A stretch of 64,000 nt of DNA from Thamnaconus septentrionalis (Eukaryota; Chordata; Actinopteri; Tetraodontiformes; Monacanthidae): assembly GCA_009823395.1 (NCBI GenBank), contig CM020512.1, positions 8,745,905 through 8,809,904 of the forward strand, read 5' to 3'. The notes under the pieces were generated by a model, which worked only from the letters and a program-made list of their open reading frames with translations, made no database searches and was not told the origin of the DNA. This document shows positions 13,992 through 24,500 of the stretch, piece by piece. A program made the translations under genes and the position numbers. Within the stretch, counting starts at the first letter, position 1. Every line of letters begins with the position of its first letter.

Positions 13992-15480
13992 TGTCACTTG
14001 TCTGCGTAGACGACAACTGTTTGGACGGATCAACATGTCTAAATCCCACTCAAGGCCAAATGTCAGCGGGCTCCTTCCCAGACACGGCTGAGCACGGGAA
14101 AACATGGCCCTTCTGGGTCAGCAGTCAGCCGAGGGTTAGCCGAGTGCGCTTCGAGAGCGGAGCGGAGGTCGGGAGGAAGCGGATAAATATACAACAACTT
14201 CTTTTAGAATAAAGGTGAAAGACAAAGTTACATCAGCGCTGCGGCTCACAGGTCTTTTTTTCCTCGAGGCAGTTAATGCAACACAGGAAGCTGCTCTTAG
14301 TCGAAGCAGTTGTGAAATAAGTCTGTGTTGTTATGAGTTAGAGAAATGTTCAGTTTATATTCATGTGAAACAACCATAATAATCTCTTATAATATGGATA
14401 ATAAGAATCTTTATTTTTGTCATTGTTATTATTATTACATAATCATATAATGTGTATAGATTTCTGTTTCTATATATGAGTACATTGAGCATTTTCTAAA
14501 CTACAAATAGCTGTGAAGTAATTAAAACGACAATATCTGCCAGAGAACCGAGACGTTCCCAAACACACCTGGGTTGAAAAAAAAAGTCCAAAAAAAGTAT
14601 CACTATCCAGCTGGGGAACACAACGTTATTTAGCCCCATGTTTACAGCCAAATACAAATTCAAATCTGAAAAAAAGAATCAGAAAAAACTTTATCTGTCA
14701 TAACAGAAAATCGGCTTTGACGTGGCCCACATAATTATCTCTCTGAAAAAGCACAAGCATAACATTTAAACAGTGTAATTTTAAGACTCTAAAAGAATAA
14801 ATAGTCAATAAATAGACACTATCAATCTGTTGTGTTTAAAATGTTAATGGCAATGGGTATGAATTAATTCTTGTGGATGTTTTTCCAGGACAAGGAAAAC
14901 AAATACAAATAATGGGTCAATTTTCCTCATTGTCGGAGGGTTGATTTTTGGATGTTGCCGACCCTTTAAAAAATGTGCAAAGAAACTCAACTTGGGAAAG
15001 GGGAGCAAGGTTGGCGGAGAAGAACCAGCTACCGGTAAGACATAAAAAGAACACCCGAGCGCGCGTGCGGCCGTCAGTGTTCACTTGAGGCGTACGTGAC
15101 TGGCGGGTGGAGAACTGAGGAGGTCAGCTGGGGCGGACCGGCCTGATGTGCAAAGGGGGGATTAGGCGTTGAGTTGACCTGACAGGTGTGTGTTCTTTGT
15201 GCGGTCCGAGAGCCGATTAAGCAGCTGCGCGCAACTTCGCGCAAACATATGGTGCGTGCATATGCTGCTTTGGGACGCGGTTGGCTCGCGAGAGGCGCCG
15301 TTGAATGAAGACGCAGAGCTGGACTGTTCAGTAGTGGTGGGAAAGTAGAGAATAGGTCAATAAAAATCATATTTCAATGGAATTAGACTTGATCTTAGAT
15401 CCTGGGCATCCTTAAGTGGAAAACATGGCATCAGCAGTGTTGCCAGAATGTATAAAACACTCAAAATATGTCACACGTGT

Positions 15481-15511
<31 letters not shown>

Positions 15512-18500
15512 ACACGCTGACTGGCTCAGTATCTTAATGCGTGCCGTGGCGTGAGCGTCTTCAAGGAAGTGCAAAATGTAAACATGCTAATCCGCACATC
15601 TGAGATTGCGAGCCTGCTAATCCAGTTAAATCTGATGTAATTGCTGAGAGAGGGCGGCGCCTGGAACATTCCGGCTCAGGTCTCACACCACGCTTGTGAT
15701 TGCGTCTCTCGTCATCTTTCCGATCGTCCCCCCCAACTGCGGAACGCCATTTAAATCTCAGCCTCCAGGCGGGTCCATAAAGTGCAAAACAGCCGGGGCC
15801 CACCTGGAAGCTGTTGTTCAGCCGTCACATGTTCGGTCCACATGAGCGCTGCCCCGGCCTCCAAACAACCGCAAGTCGCCTCAAATCTAACTCTAACCCC
15901 CCTTTACAGCGAGACGGGGCTAAATCGGCCTTTTGCAGACAAGTTTCGAGCTCGTCTCATGACTCAGCCGCCATAAATTTCTCTTTTGAAAATGTGGTCA
16001 GCGAGACACGGGTCAGCCTAGTGTGGAGGGACAGAGGCATCGTGTGTTTCCGTCTCCCCCAAGACAGGAGGTCCTGGTCATGTGACGCCCCTGCAGGGCC
16101 AATGCATCATTTCCGCAGACTTTATCTTTCAGCATCTAAATGGAAGGATGAATGCGGAGACGGATGTGCAGATAAGGGATTTTCATGACCCGGAGATGAT
16201 CAGCCAAGTTGTAAAATTTATCAGCGAACCATCTGATAGGGTTACAGAAGTTAGTCAAGCAGTCACAAACTATTAATAGAAAAACAAACAGAATGGTTAA
16301 AGGTCTCTGCCTCTGCAAAGGTTGGTGGCCACAAGCTCAGCCAGGTGTTGGCTGTGGAAGGTCCAATTGAATAAATATGCTGTTTTCTGGAAATTTGTGG
16401 AGGTTTTATTGAATAATTCATGCTGTGAGGCAGATTAAAAATAAAGATGTGAAAATGAGTCCAAAATGAGATCATTTTATCAGTATCTTGTGATTTACAG
16501 ATTTGGTTCTGTTTGGCATCTGAAAATTAGAACGCACAAATTAAAATAAAGGACGGCCATTTGTGGTTTTGTGGGGGGTTGACTAGTCAGACTACACGCA
16601 AATTATTGTTATTTAACATTAATAAAGCAGATTTTGTATAATCTGGGACTTTAAATATTAAGATTGATGCCATTGGACTGCACCTTACCAGTTGAGACCT
16701 TGATTTTAAACCCCAGTGTGTCCACAAAGACAACAAAAAGTGTTTCAATCTCCCCTTTCTTTAGGATTATTTACGACATCTGAGAACCATGTGCATAACT
16801 CGGAAAAATTCTCTAAAAAGCCACAAATGATTTGACTAAACCGCAGGATTCACTGTATTACATAATTCAAGTCAGCTGCTTTTTATGGGGGAAAAAAGAG
16901 GAAGTCTGAGCGAAAGGGAATTTTCTTCGACGCAACGTATTTTTAGTTTTCCGCTTTTGACCTCATCATATTCTCATATGACAAAGCAAGCTATCACGCA
17001 TGCACGAGCGCACACACAAGCGCGCACACACACAATAGCAGCAGATGTTTAAGGCCGCAAATTATTTTACTACTCAGTGGTTTTGATTTCGACCACAGTC
17101 AGTCATGATCAAAGAGAACAGATCCGATCTTTAGCTTCTATTATCTTTTATGTGGAAACCATTTAGAAAAAAGAAAAAAATTACACAGGGCTGAAATTAA
17201 TGAATACTTCAAAGTAGCAGTGAAATTGGTGTCATTTTACAACTTAAAAATGTTTATATTTTAAATAATTGTAAATAATGAATTAAGGGACTCATTTTTG
17301 CAGCTGGTCTTATTGACATGCCAGAGTTATCACTAAGAGTGAGAGGCTGATCACAGTCCACGAATGAGAAGCCCTCGTCAGTCTGGAGGGTCACATGGAC
17401 TTATTAATGAAGAACAATGCTTAGCCAAACAACATTACCGGCTAAGCTAACAGCACAGCACAAACGACAACACAAGCGCAGCACTTCTGCTTTTGTCATG
17501 GCACGAAGGAGCAGGAAGACGACTGGAGTCAGGCTCAGGCCGCAACGCGAAGGTGGGTTTCACTGCTGCAGCTCAGCCCCCATCACATCTGAACCTAACC
17601 TGAGGAAAGGAAGTCTTGGTTTTCATCCCTGTTTACGTTTATTCCTTCAGACAGCGGAGGATGGGGCGGTGGGGGTGGACTTCAATGGAACCACGTCGGA
17701 AGTGGACCAGGATAAACTGTAGATGGAATCTGGGTCGTACGTATCACCTTGTTAAAAAAGGGGAACCGGCCGCCGAGCTGACATTCAGACAGCGCCCGCA
17801 GCCGTTTGGAGCGGCGCTTGTGTAGTGATGCAGAAGAGCCGATTCTGCAGGGAGGAAAGGGGGACTGACTGGGCCAGATCTGGAGGACGCGGGACACTTG
17901 GAGTCCGCGCGCGCTAAACATTTCACCCCGGCCAGGCCAAGTATGGTCGGCCCGGGCTGACTCAACGCACAAAAATGACCACCGTGGAGCAAAACACACG
18001 GACGCGGCCGTAATTCCTGGCGTAATATCAAAGCATTATTTACCATTTACCTACAAACAGACTGAACGCGGAGGGGAGAGTTCTAAGATTTTTGTTTTGC
18101 TACTAGTTGGCATCGCGACTGAGCCGCCGAGTCATCGTGTAACTGCAGAGAACAAGACGTGTTTGTAGAGCGTTCTGCTTCCAGGAGGTGAAAATGGAGA
18201 AGTAAAAGGCCAGGAGCCAAACTGTGAAATGCCCATGACCCCGATTTTAACGCTTTCAATTCCTTTTCAAGAGTCTCCTTTGTGTGCTTAGTTGGGTAAC
18301 TACCTATGCAAAGACTGGAGAACCCAGCAAAGTCAGTCTGTTGGCTTTTGTTTCCATGCCACATAACTACAAATTATTTTTATTTTATTTTATGTTTTTT
18401 TTCTATGTTATTTTATACTGCACTAAAATCTCTCTTTTTACTATTGTTTAGCTCTTTGCATGCCTTTCATTACACCAGTTCCCTTGTCAAGCTTCTGAAA

Positions 18501-20458
18501 ATGCAAATTTCTCCAGGAGATCAATAAAGCATCTATTTAATCTAATCTAAATAAAAGAGATCAATTATTTTCACACTGATTTTGCCATGAACAGCATCCA
18601 CAGCGAGCAGGCCACAATCCAAGAATCACGGCTTGTAAAATACGCCTTTAAAATTCACAGGACTTTACCGTCTTTTTCTAATTTGTACAGTTAATGGGGT
18701 GGCATGGACTTTGTTAGTGCCGTATCAATACACCCTGAGATACTGTCACACTTGCGCGGGCCACCCCTGTCGCAGGGAACAGTTAGCCCCTGAATTTGAA
18801 GTGATCCATAAAGGAAAAAAACAGGCGACATCCTGTTTATCTCCAAGGGCCTTGAAGGTCCAGTTAATTGGGAGGAAATCGGCCCTAATGAGATCTTACC
18901 TTTAATGGGCCACGCTGGGTCGAGCCAGTTGCACGCACGCACACACACACACACATACGCAGGGAGACATGACGGATAACGCCATTACTGTAATTTAGAT
19001 GGTGATCAACGGCGGCTGCGGTCGGTACTCACGGCTGCGAGTGCGCCGTCTCGTAGCGCTCGAAGGCGTGACCCAGGTCGTGCTTGTTGTTCATGTAGCA
19101 CTGCGTGCACAGGTCGTAGTCGAAGCACACTTTGCACTTCCAGCGCATGCCCATGATGCCGTGCTTCTTGCAGCTGTCGCAGATGATGTTGGAGTGGCGC
19201 ACGCCTGCAAGGACAGGAGGAGCGAGTTCAACCGCGAGCTTCGTCAGTCTTACTGCAAAAGGCCAAATTAAAAGCAGCCTAACCAAAAATAGATAAATAA
19301 AATAAGCCAGAGTCCCTTGGCTCCTCAACGCCACACCCGCGCTATTGGTTGGATTGCCGAGCCCGGGAGGCTGGTAAAAAAAAAAAAAACGTCGCTTTAA
19401 AATGGAGCAAGATGCTAATGAGTCAGTCGTGTCTAAAATAGAGGTGGTGATGCAAGGGGAGACGCACCTACCAGCGCTGGGCTCGTAGGAGAATAAGTTC
19501 GATAAAGCGACCTGAATTAACTTGAGTAAGACCTGAATAACATAATGCATCAGAGACGCTTTGTTTGATGTTATATTATTATGTTATTACTATGTAATTA
19601 CGATAATCAACAAAAAAAAAAGTAAATGTTGACATGAAGACATTATGACAAAACATTATGTTCCAAAGATTCTATAACAAGGGGGCACCAACTTTGTAGC
19701 CCCACGAGGTAGCCCCTGTCTTCCCCCCAGGACCACGCAAGTCGCCCACAACACAACTCGTTGGGCTGCGTCTAAAATTTGATTTGATCCATCCTTGTTA
19801 AGTCATTGTTGATATTTATTGAGAACTCTTTAACGTGATCAGTGTGTTCACATAGATCAATAATATGTGATTGAGGAAGTCTGTTATCTGAGGAGAGTGA
19901 AGCAAACTGGTTGCCTTTCATATGCCTCCGGACCCATGAAGTAAGTCTCAGGTTAAAAAAGGTTGGTGGCCACTGCCTTGTTAGTTGACAAATAAAATGA
20001 TGTTCGGTGAAACAAGTAGCTTATTTCTTTCACCCAGACATTGGTAAACCAGCACATTTTTTTGTTGCATAAAAAATATTACGAAACTCTTTTTTTTCCC
20101 AAAGGTCATCAAACTCCTACTCCCAGTACAAACTGCTCAGGTTCAGATTCAGCTAGTGTTGGACTTATCAAGAGCTGAGTGTTTGAATCGATAAAGTTTC
20201 CCTGATTGAAACGGACTGCAGCCCGGCGCTCCTACCGATCTGGGCGTTGTCATAGAGCAGCAGGTCGTAGCAGCCCTGGTAGCCGGTGCGGTAGTTGGTG
20301 CGCGTGCCGCTGTCCCACTGCACCACCACCGTCTTGTCCGGCGTGGTGGTGCTGCCCTGCCGCCCGATCTCCACCACGGTGCCCACGTGGCCCTCGCCGT
20401 CGTCCTGGTTCCCCCACTTCCAGTCCAGGCCGCGCACCACTCGCATGCCCACCTCCAT
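3918..20458 (-). CDS. mib2: mib2, E3 ubiquitin-protein ligase mind bomb 2 (N-terminal part; C-terminus off the left edge)
   Basis: MIB2 is a RING E3 ligase that ubiquitylates Notch ligands and NF-kB pathway components (family knowledge). Coding exons in transcript order: 20458-20236, 19204-19033, 12151-12045, 10754-10560, 10454-10312, 9717-9610, 9519-9415, 8489-8327, 7798-7665, 6476-6328, 5413-5257, 4072-3918. All have AG/GT borders and compatible phases, giving 603 codons plus two bases. Domains: first MIB/HERC2 (residues ~1-74, with [13 protein letters not shown]), ZZ zinc finger (~75-131, CDSCKKHG and CKVC pairs), second MIB/HERC2 (~132-232, [14 protein letters not shown]), Mib repeats (~233-400, [10 protein letters not shown] and [10 protein letters not shown]), linker, then ankyrin repeats from ~450. 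The start was chosen because human and zebrafish MIB2 begin in this region, but the frame stays open upstream to the exon edge. The remaining ankyrin repeats and RINGs were not found at 1-3,917, so they must lie beyond the window. Confidence 0.95.
5830..6290 (+). mobile_element. TIR element (AGCTGTGTTTCC family), copy 1
   Basis: About 461 bp between AGCTGCGTTTC and GGAAACACAGCT, which are inverse complements. The interior shares long blocks with 29425-29973, such as AGCCGTAATTCT, TTTCTCTTTGATTACTTG and CTGAAAAACCACCTCA. Short GTGTTTCCATTAC motifs recur inside. No coding capacity is seen, so it is probably a non-autonomous DNA transposon. It lies in the mib2 intron between two ankyrin exons. 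Confidence 0.7.
9026..9379. mobile_element. Possible second hAT-like MITE family (CAGCT...AGCTC ends)
   Basis: AT-rich sequence with ATCGATTAATATATCGATT near the left end and repeated AGTTGATT/TCGATTAG motifs near the right end. Termini are CAGCTATCAATTATTTTTGG and the complement of TAGAGCTGGAAAGATTAATC. The style matches common fish hAT MITEs, but the terminal repeats are weak and I could not define a target duplication. Confidence 0.4.
10088..10230. mobile_element. Short TIR element with TA flanks (TAGCCCTCT...AGAGGGCTA)
   Basis: The ends are nearly perfect inverse complements, TAGCCCTCTGTTTACAG and CATCAGAGAGGGCTA, 143 bp apart. TA on both sides suggests a mariner-type target site. A related sequence spans about 1118-1372 (GCCCTCTGTTTGCAG to CCACAGAGGG), with extra DNA inside. 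The left end also recurs near 22816. Confidence 0.5.
13961..13988. repeat. (GCT)n trinucleotide repeat
   Basis: About nine GCT units in the mib2 6.9 kb intron. Confidence 0.95.
18400..18552 (+). mobile_element. LINE 3' tail
   Basis: GCAAATTTCTCCAGGAGATCAATAAAG followed by ATCTATTTAATCTAATC is the 3' end typical of fish non-LTR retrotransposons. No reverse-transcriptase frame is attached, so it is 5'-truncated. Confidence 0.5.
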
Positions 20459-20637
20459 GCTGCCTCCTCGGCTGGGGCCTGGCCCGGTGGCCGAGCGACA
20501 CGGCCGGGGCCTGGCAGCGCTGTCGCCTCCGCTGCCGCTGCGCCGCCGGAGCTTGTTGGGGCCGGAGCTGGCGCGAGTGGACGAAATCGCCGTCAGCGAT
20601 GGCACCAATGATGTTTCCGGGAACAGGTCGGGTGTGA
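20236..20637 (-). other. mib2: mib2 start-codon exon with upstream open frame
   Basis: This exon is bounded by a CCCCAG acceptor (exon begins at 20637) and a G/GTAGGA donor after residue 74. The chosen ATG is at 20458. The 179 bases before it inside the exon contain no in-frame stop. They are therefore either 5' UTR or the coding part of a longer N-terminal isoform that would need an upstream start exon. The translated extension is Ser/Arg/Pro rich and matches no domain I recognise. Confidence 0.7.
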
Positions 20638-20909
20638 CTGGGGAGGAGAGAGAGAGTGAGAGCAATAATAAAGGTGAATGTATCATCAATTTGCTAAATC
20701 TGAATGAATTTTCATGACCTTAAAATGTTTTTGTGATGTTTTTCCTTGTGGATTATTAATTAGTTAAAACAATTTTTTTTTTATGCATTTAAGGTAAATA
20801 GAAAACTTTCGTCCACACCATACGGTGACTTTTACACCTTTGTGTACTTTATGCACATAACCTGTAAAATAATCCATCTGTCAATATAATGTAAGCATCT
20901 TGTTTATAC

Positions 20910-21398
20910 CTTCTTAGTAGAGATTCAAATTATGGATTCATTCATTGATCCTTAGTTGATTGACCTTTTCGATCGATTAACAAGTAATTGATCAGTGGCG
21001 GTTTTCCCTGAGAACCTAAATTTCACATTGAAAAATGTGTAAGGAACACATTATTTAACCTTTAAATAATGTTGAGGGTCCAATGTGACACATTTTTACA
21101 TTAGAGAACAGTAAAAACACCCTGAACATTTATCCTCAGGCTTTACGTTGACTTCTAATGAGTCACATTTCAACTTCACTTTCTTTTAAGTTGTTTAAAA
21201 GTAGCTCGTTCTAGGTATATTATGACATTACAGTATCGACAGGTGAATTACTCTTTCCTGCCACTACACTGTTAAATTGATATTAACTACCTGTGTAAAA
21301 AAATTTCAATTAATTGCGATTAATTTAATTTAATCGATTAAATTCTTAATCGACAATTAATCGATAATCGATTAATTGTTAACATCCCTACTTCTTAG
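20910..21398 (-). mobile_element. hAT-type MITE, about 473 bp, with perfect 8-bp target duplication
   Basis: The element (20918-21390) ends in near-inverse termini, TAGAGATTCAAATTAT on the left and the complement of TAGGGATGTTAACAATTAAT on the right. It is flanked on both sides by CTTCTTAG (20910-20917 and 21391-21398). Eight-base duplications and AT-rich palindromic ATTAATCGATT ends are typical of non-autonomous hAT elements. No transposase frame is present. Two further copies are in this window. Confidence 0.8.
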
Positions 21399-21399
21399 T

Positions 21400-21530
21400 C
21401 TATAAATATTTTATTTTATTTCTTTATTTCTTTTTAATCAATATAATTGTGCTTTTTTGCACTGTATTGTTGCTGTAATTATGCAAATTTCCCAAATGTG
21501 GGATTAATAAAGGCTTCTTCTACTTTAGAG
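21400..21530 (+). mobile_element. LINE 3' tail adjoining the hAT MITE
   Basis: TTGCACTGTATTGTTGCTG, then GCAAATTTCCCAAATGTGGGATTAATAAAGG, is a LINE-type 3' end. It is 5'-truncated and begins immediately after the MITE's target duplication. Confidence 0.5.
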
Positions 21531-24500
21531 CGGAAGTCTTCAGAAAAGCTACTTGTTTGCCCTCCATTTAGTTGTTTTTGCTTGGAATTATTGTCACAAT
21601 CATTTCATGAGACGGGATAAAACAAAAAAAAAAGTAATCCAACTTACTGGGCAACCCTGTAGTAGGCTAAACATAATAATCAAAACATACAAATGCAATA
21701 TCTAGATACAAACTGAAAATTCCAATCTCATTGCACTAATATCAATCAATACCAACAGCCCGGTGGAAGCCAGGAGAAAACATACTGAGCTGGTCAGCAA
21801 CAGCTGATAACTTGCAGGAAAGGTTCGCTCTCATCCCGCAGCTCTTAAAAAGGGAGATGTCACACCTGTGTGCTGTCAGACCACATGTCGGTCAGTGGCT
21901 GCTGAGGGCCTTGTAAACTCAACGCGCCATATGTCTCATTAATTGAGAGAGGTGGTGTTGTTGCTTTTTGTGGCGTTTTCTTTTTATGTGTTTCTATTTT
22001 TTTTTTGTTGCTGCGATGCTTGGTGGATCATTTACTGGGGGCCTCTCGCTGTGCCGCGCGCCATGTCTTTGGGAGAGAGCAGCTGGACTCGTCCCGCCAC
22101 GGCCTGCTGCGCTAAATCGAGCCCTGACCTCAGTCGCACACACACACACACATGCACGAACACACTCTCACACATGCACATGTGCGCACGCACACAAATT
22201 AAGCAGGGCAGTGTTTTGGCTGTGCGCCTGTCCTGAAGCTCAACCAGAAAATTGAATTAAGAACAAACTAAACAAACACATTTCTAAACACATCTACTTT
22301 AGATGTTGAAAATGACATTAATAGTTTAAATCCCTTTAAAAAGATGTTTGCCCACACCCTCCACCACCACCACCAATCACAGGTACATCAGCCATCTACC
22401 ACCCTACTTTTTGCTTTACATGAAAGGCTCTGACCGACACCAATAAGGAAGTGGCCAAAAAAATCTATTAAATATAGATGATAGATGATATCATTAACAT
22501 ATATTATACCAATGCTTATTATTCCCGAACTTAATCTCACAGACAGTGGAATTCCATCTCTAATAAACTTGTGAATTACTTGCAGAAGACTTTAAACGTG
22601 AAACTTTGCGTCATGTGTGACAAAGTTTGAGTTATGATTGTACCAGCTGTATTACCCTAAGTTGTCTTATTATAAGGGAAAATGTGATTATTACCAACAA
22701 TGTAACAAAATACGATGACTGTACTGTGGTTTAAAAGCTCAAATCTCTGTCATCAGACACATTTCCCATCCTAAATTCAAGTGGAGCAACCTCGAGCCGT
22801 ACCCATATTAACCATATTTAGCCCTCTGTTTACAGCCTCCTGCTGCTGCCCGAACTGATCATCGTCACGGTTGGAAGGGGTCAAAATCCAGGCCTCCAGC
22901 AAGATAAAGTCTGCTGAAGAGGCCCATTAGCCCTCGCTAGAATGCTGCTAAATGGGGATAAAACCAGCAGGCAAACGCGCGCACACACACACACAGAAGT
23001 ACAACACCGACACTACACTGACCGTCCCGAGTCTCACAGAGGTGCAGAAGAGAAATTGCAAGCCGTGTTTGTCAAAGGAGTCGATAAATCTGACCACATT
23101 CTTCAGCAGATGGTGGCACTAATCCACTTTTTCCTCTGTTGACAATCACCATTAATCTAAAGTGGAGCTCAAGCCTTTTTTGCTGCGGACATCTGATATC
23201 GAGACACGTGTGCATGCGGGGACACGTCGCGGAGAGGCGCGCTGCTCAGCATCGATTCAAACTCCTGCGCACACAAAGCCTTAAATTGCCTCCTTTTCTC
23301 GGGTCATTTTCAAGCCGACTCGTTTTGTTTGTTGACACCCTCGCGATTCGCTCGTGGGGCTTAAATCAGGGGGAGAAAAGGGTTTTAGAGCCTGAAATGA
23401 TAGAGCAGACAAGAGAGATTACCCTGGCACGCTTATCGAGATTACAATGTCATTGTCGCATTAAGGGGCCTCTGGTTGAGCATGAAAACTATGGGGTGCT
23501 AGGGAGACGGGGGAGAAGAGGAGCGGAAAGCTTCTTTTTTTTTTTATTTGATTTTATCTATTTGACATTTCGGGACTATTTATTTCTCGATTGGAATAGT
23601 TGACAAGAAAAAAAATGATGATTAGAAAATGCTGAAACCCAAGGTTCAAAGTGACTTTGACTGGTTTGTTTTGAAGCCAACGTCCAGATAATAACTGTAA
23701 AACTTCAGAGGAGAAACACGCAACATAGGATTGGCTGAGTCTCCGCAACGACGACGCAGTCAGGATGAATCGTTCCTTGACCTGAAATACTGAACACTGG
23801 CAGGAGGATTTTTTTCTCTCTCTTTTTTTGGGAGGTGGTATAAAAATAGACGCTCATCAGACAGCGGATCTCACGATCTCGTGCTGCAGACACGGAGGGA
23901 GAAATTAAACTACCACCTACGTTCAAAAGTCTTATTAGCCAAAACATATATCAAGTCGCTTCCCACTCTGCCGCCCCCGCATCGTGTTGTTCCGCAGGAG
24001 AATAAAAAAACATGTAGTCAAGAGAGAGAGTTTATCTCATCGCAATTAAATAGAGCAGCAGCAGTCAGTACGGGCAAGAAGACAATGAGGGGATTCAAGG
24101 GCTGATTCCACCTACACAGCCGGCTCCAATCCGCCACCTTGTTCTCCGCTGTGGGCTTCATCTTGTCTGGAAAACACACTGGAGAATCACAACACACTTC
24201 AAGCCATGTTTCTGTCCAGAATATTCAGTAAAAATGTATCTCCGTTTTATTAAATTCCTAAAAGCTTGTTTTTTTTCTCTTTTGTGGAATGATGACAGAT
24301 GGCTACTGCCAGAAAATAAGAGGGATTATTACATACCAACAAAGCTATTACCTCGCGCTGGAATCCGAGCCTGCCAGTCAGCAGGGCTTTGAAAACCGCA
24401 ACTTGGCAGCTGCCACGAAAAGAACATTCAGGTTGCTGCAACCAAAAAAAGACTCTCCGAGGGAGATTTCAGACTGACGGCTGACAAGGTTTTAGGAGGT

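Larger units (their letters stand above)
12152..19032. other. mib2 6.9 kb intron between ZZ exon and second MIB/HERC2 exon
   Basis: No coding exon was recognised on either strand. Contents: (GCT)n at 13961-13988, (CA)n at about 15480-15508, and a LINE-like 3' tail ending near 18552. The remainder is AT-rich, non-repetitive sequence with short open frames that resemble no protein I know. Confidence 0.6.

Noticed and set aside
17417..17999. Overlapping open frames of about 100 codons on both strands
   Set aside because: No homology, no splice context and no conserved motif; they lie deep in a mib2 intron.
20206..20637. Plus-strand frame of 143 codons over the mib2 start exon
   Set aside because: It is the antisense of the GC-rich MIB/HERC2 exon; the minus-strand reading is clearly homologous.
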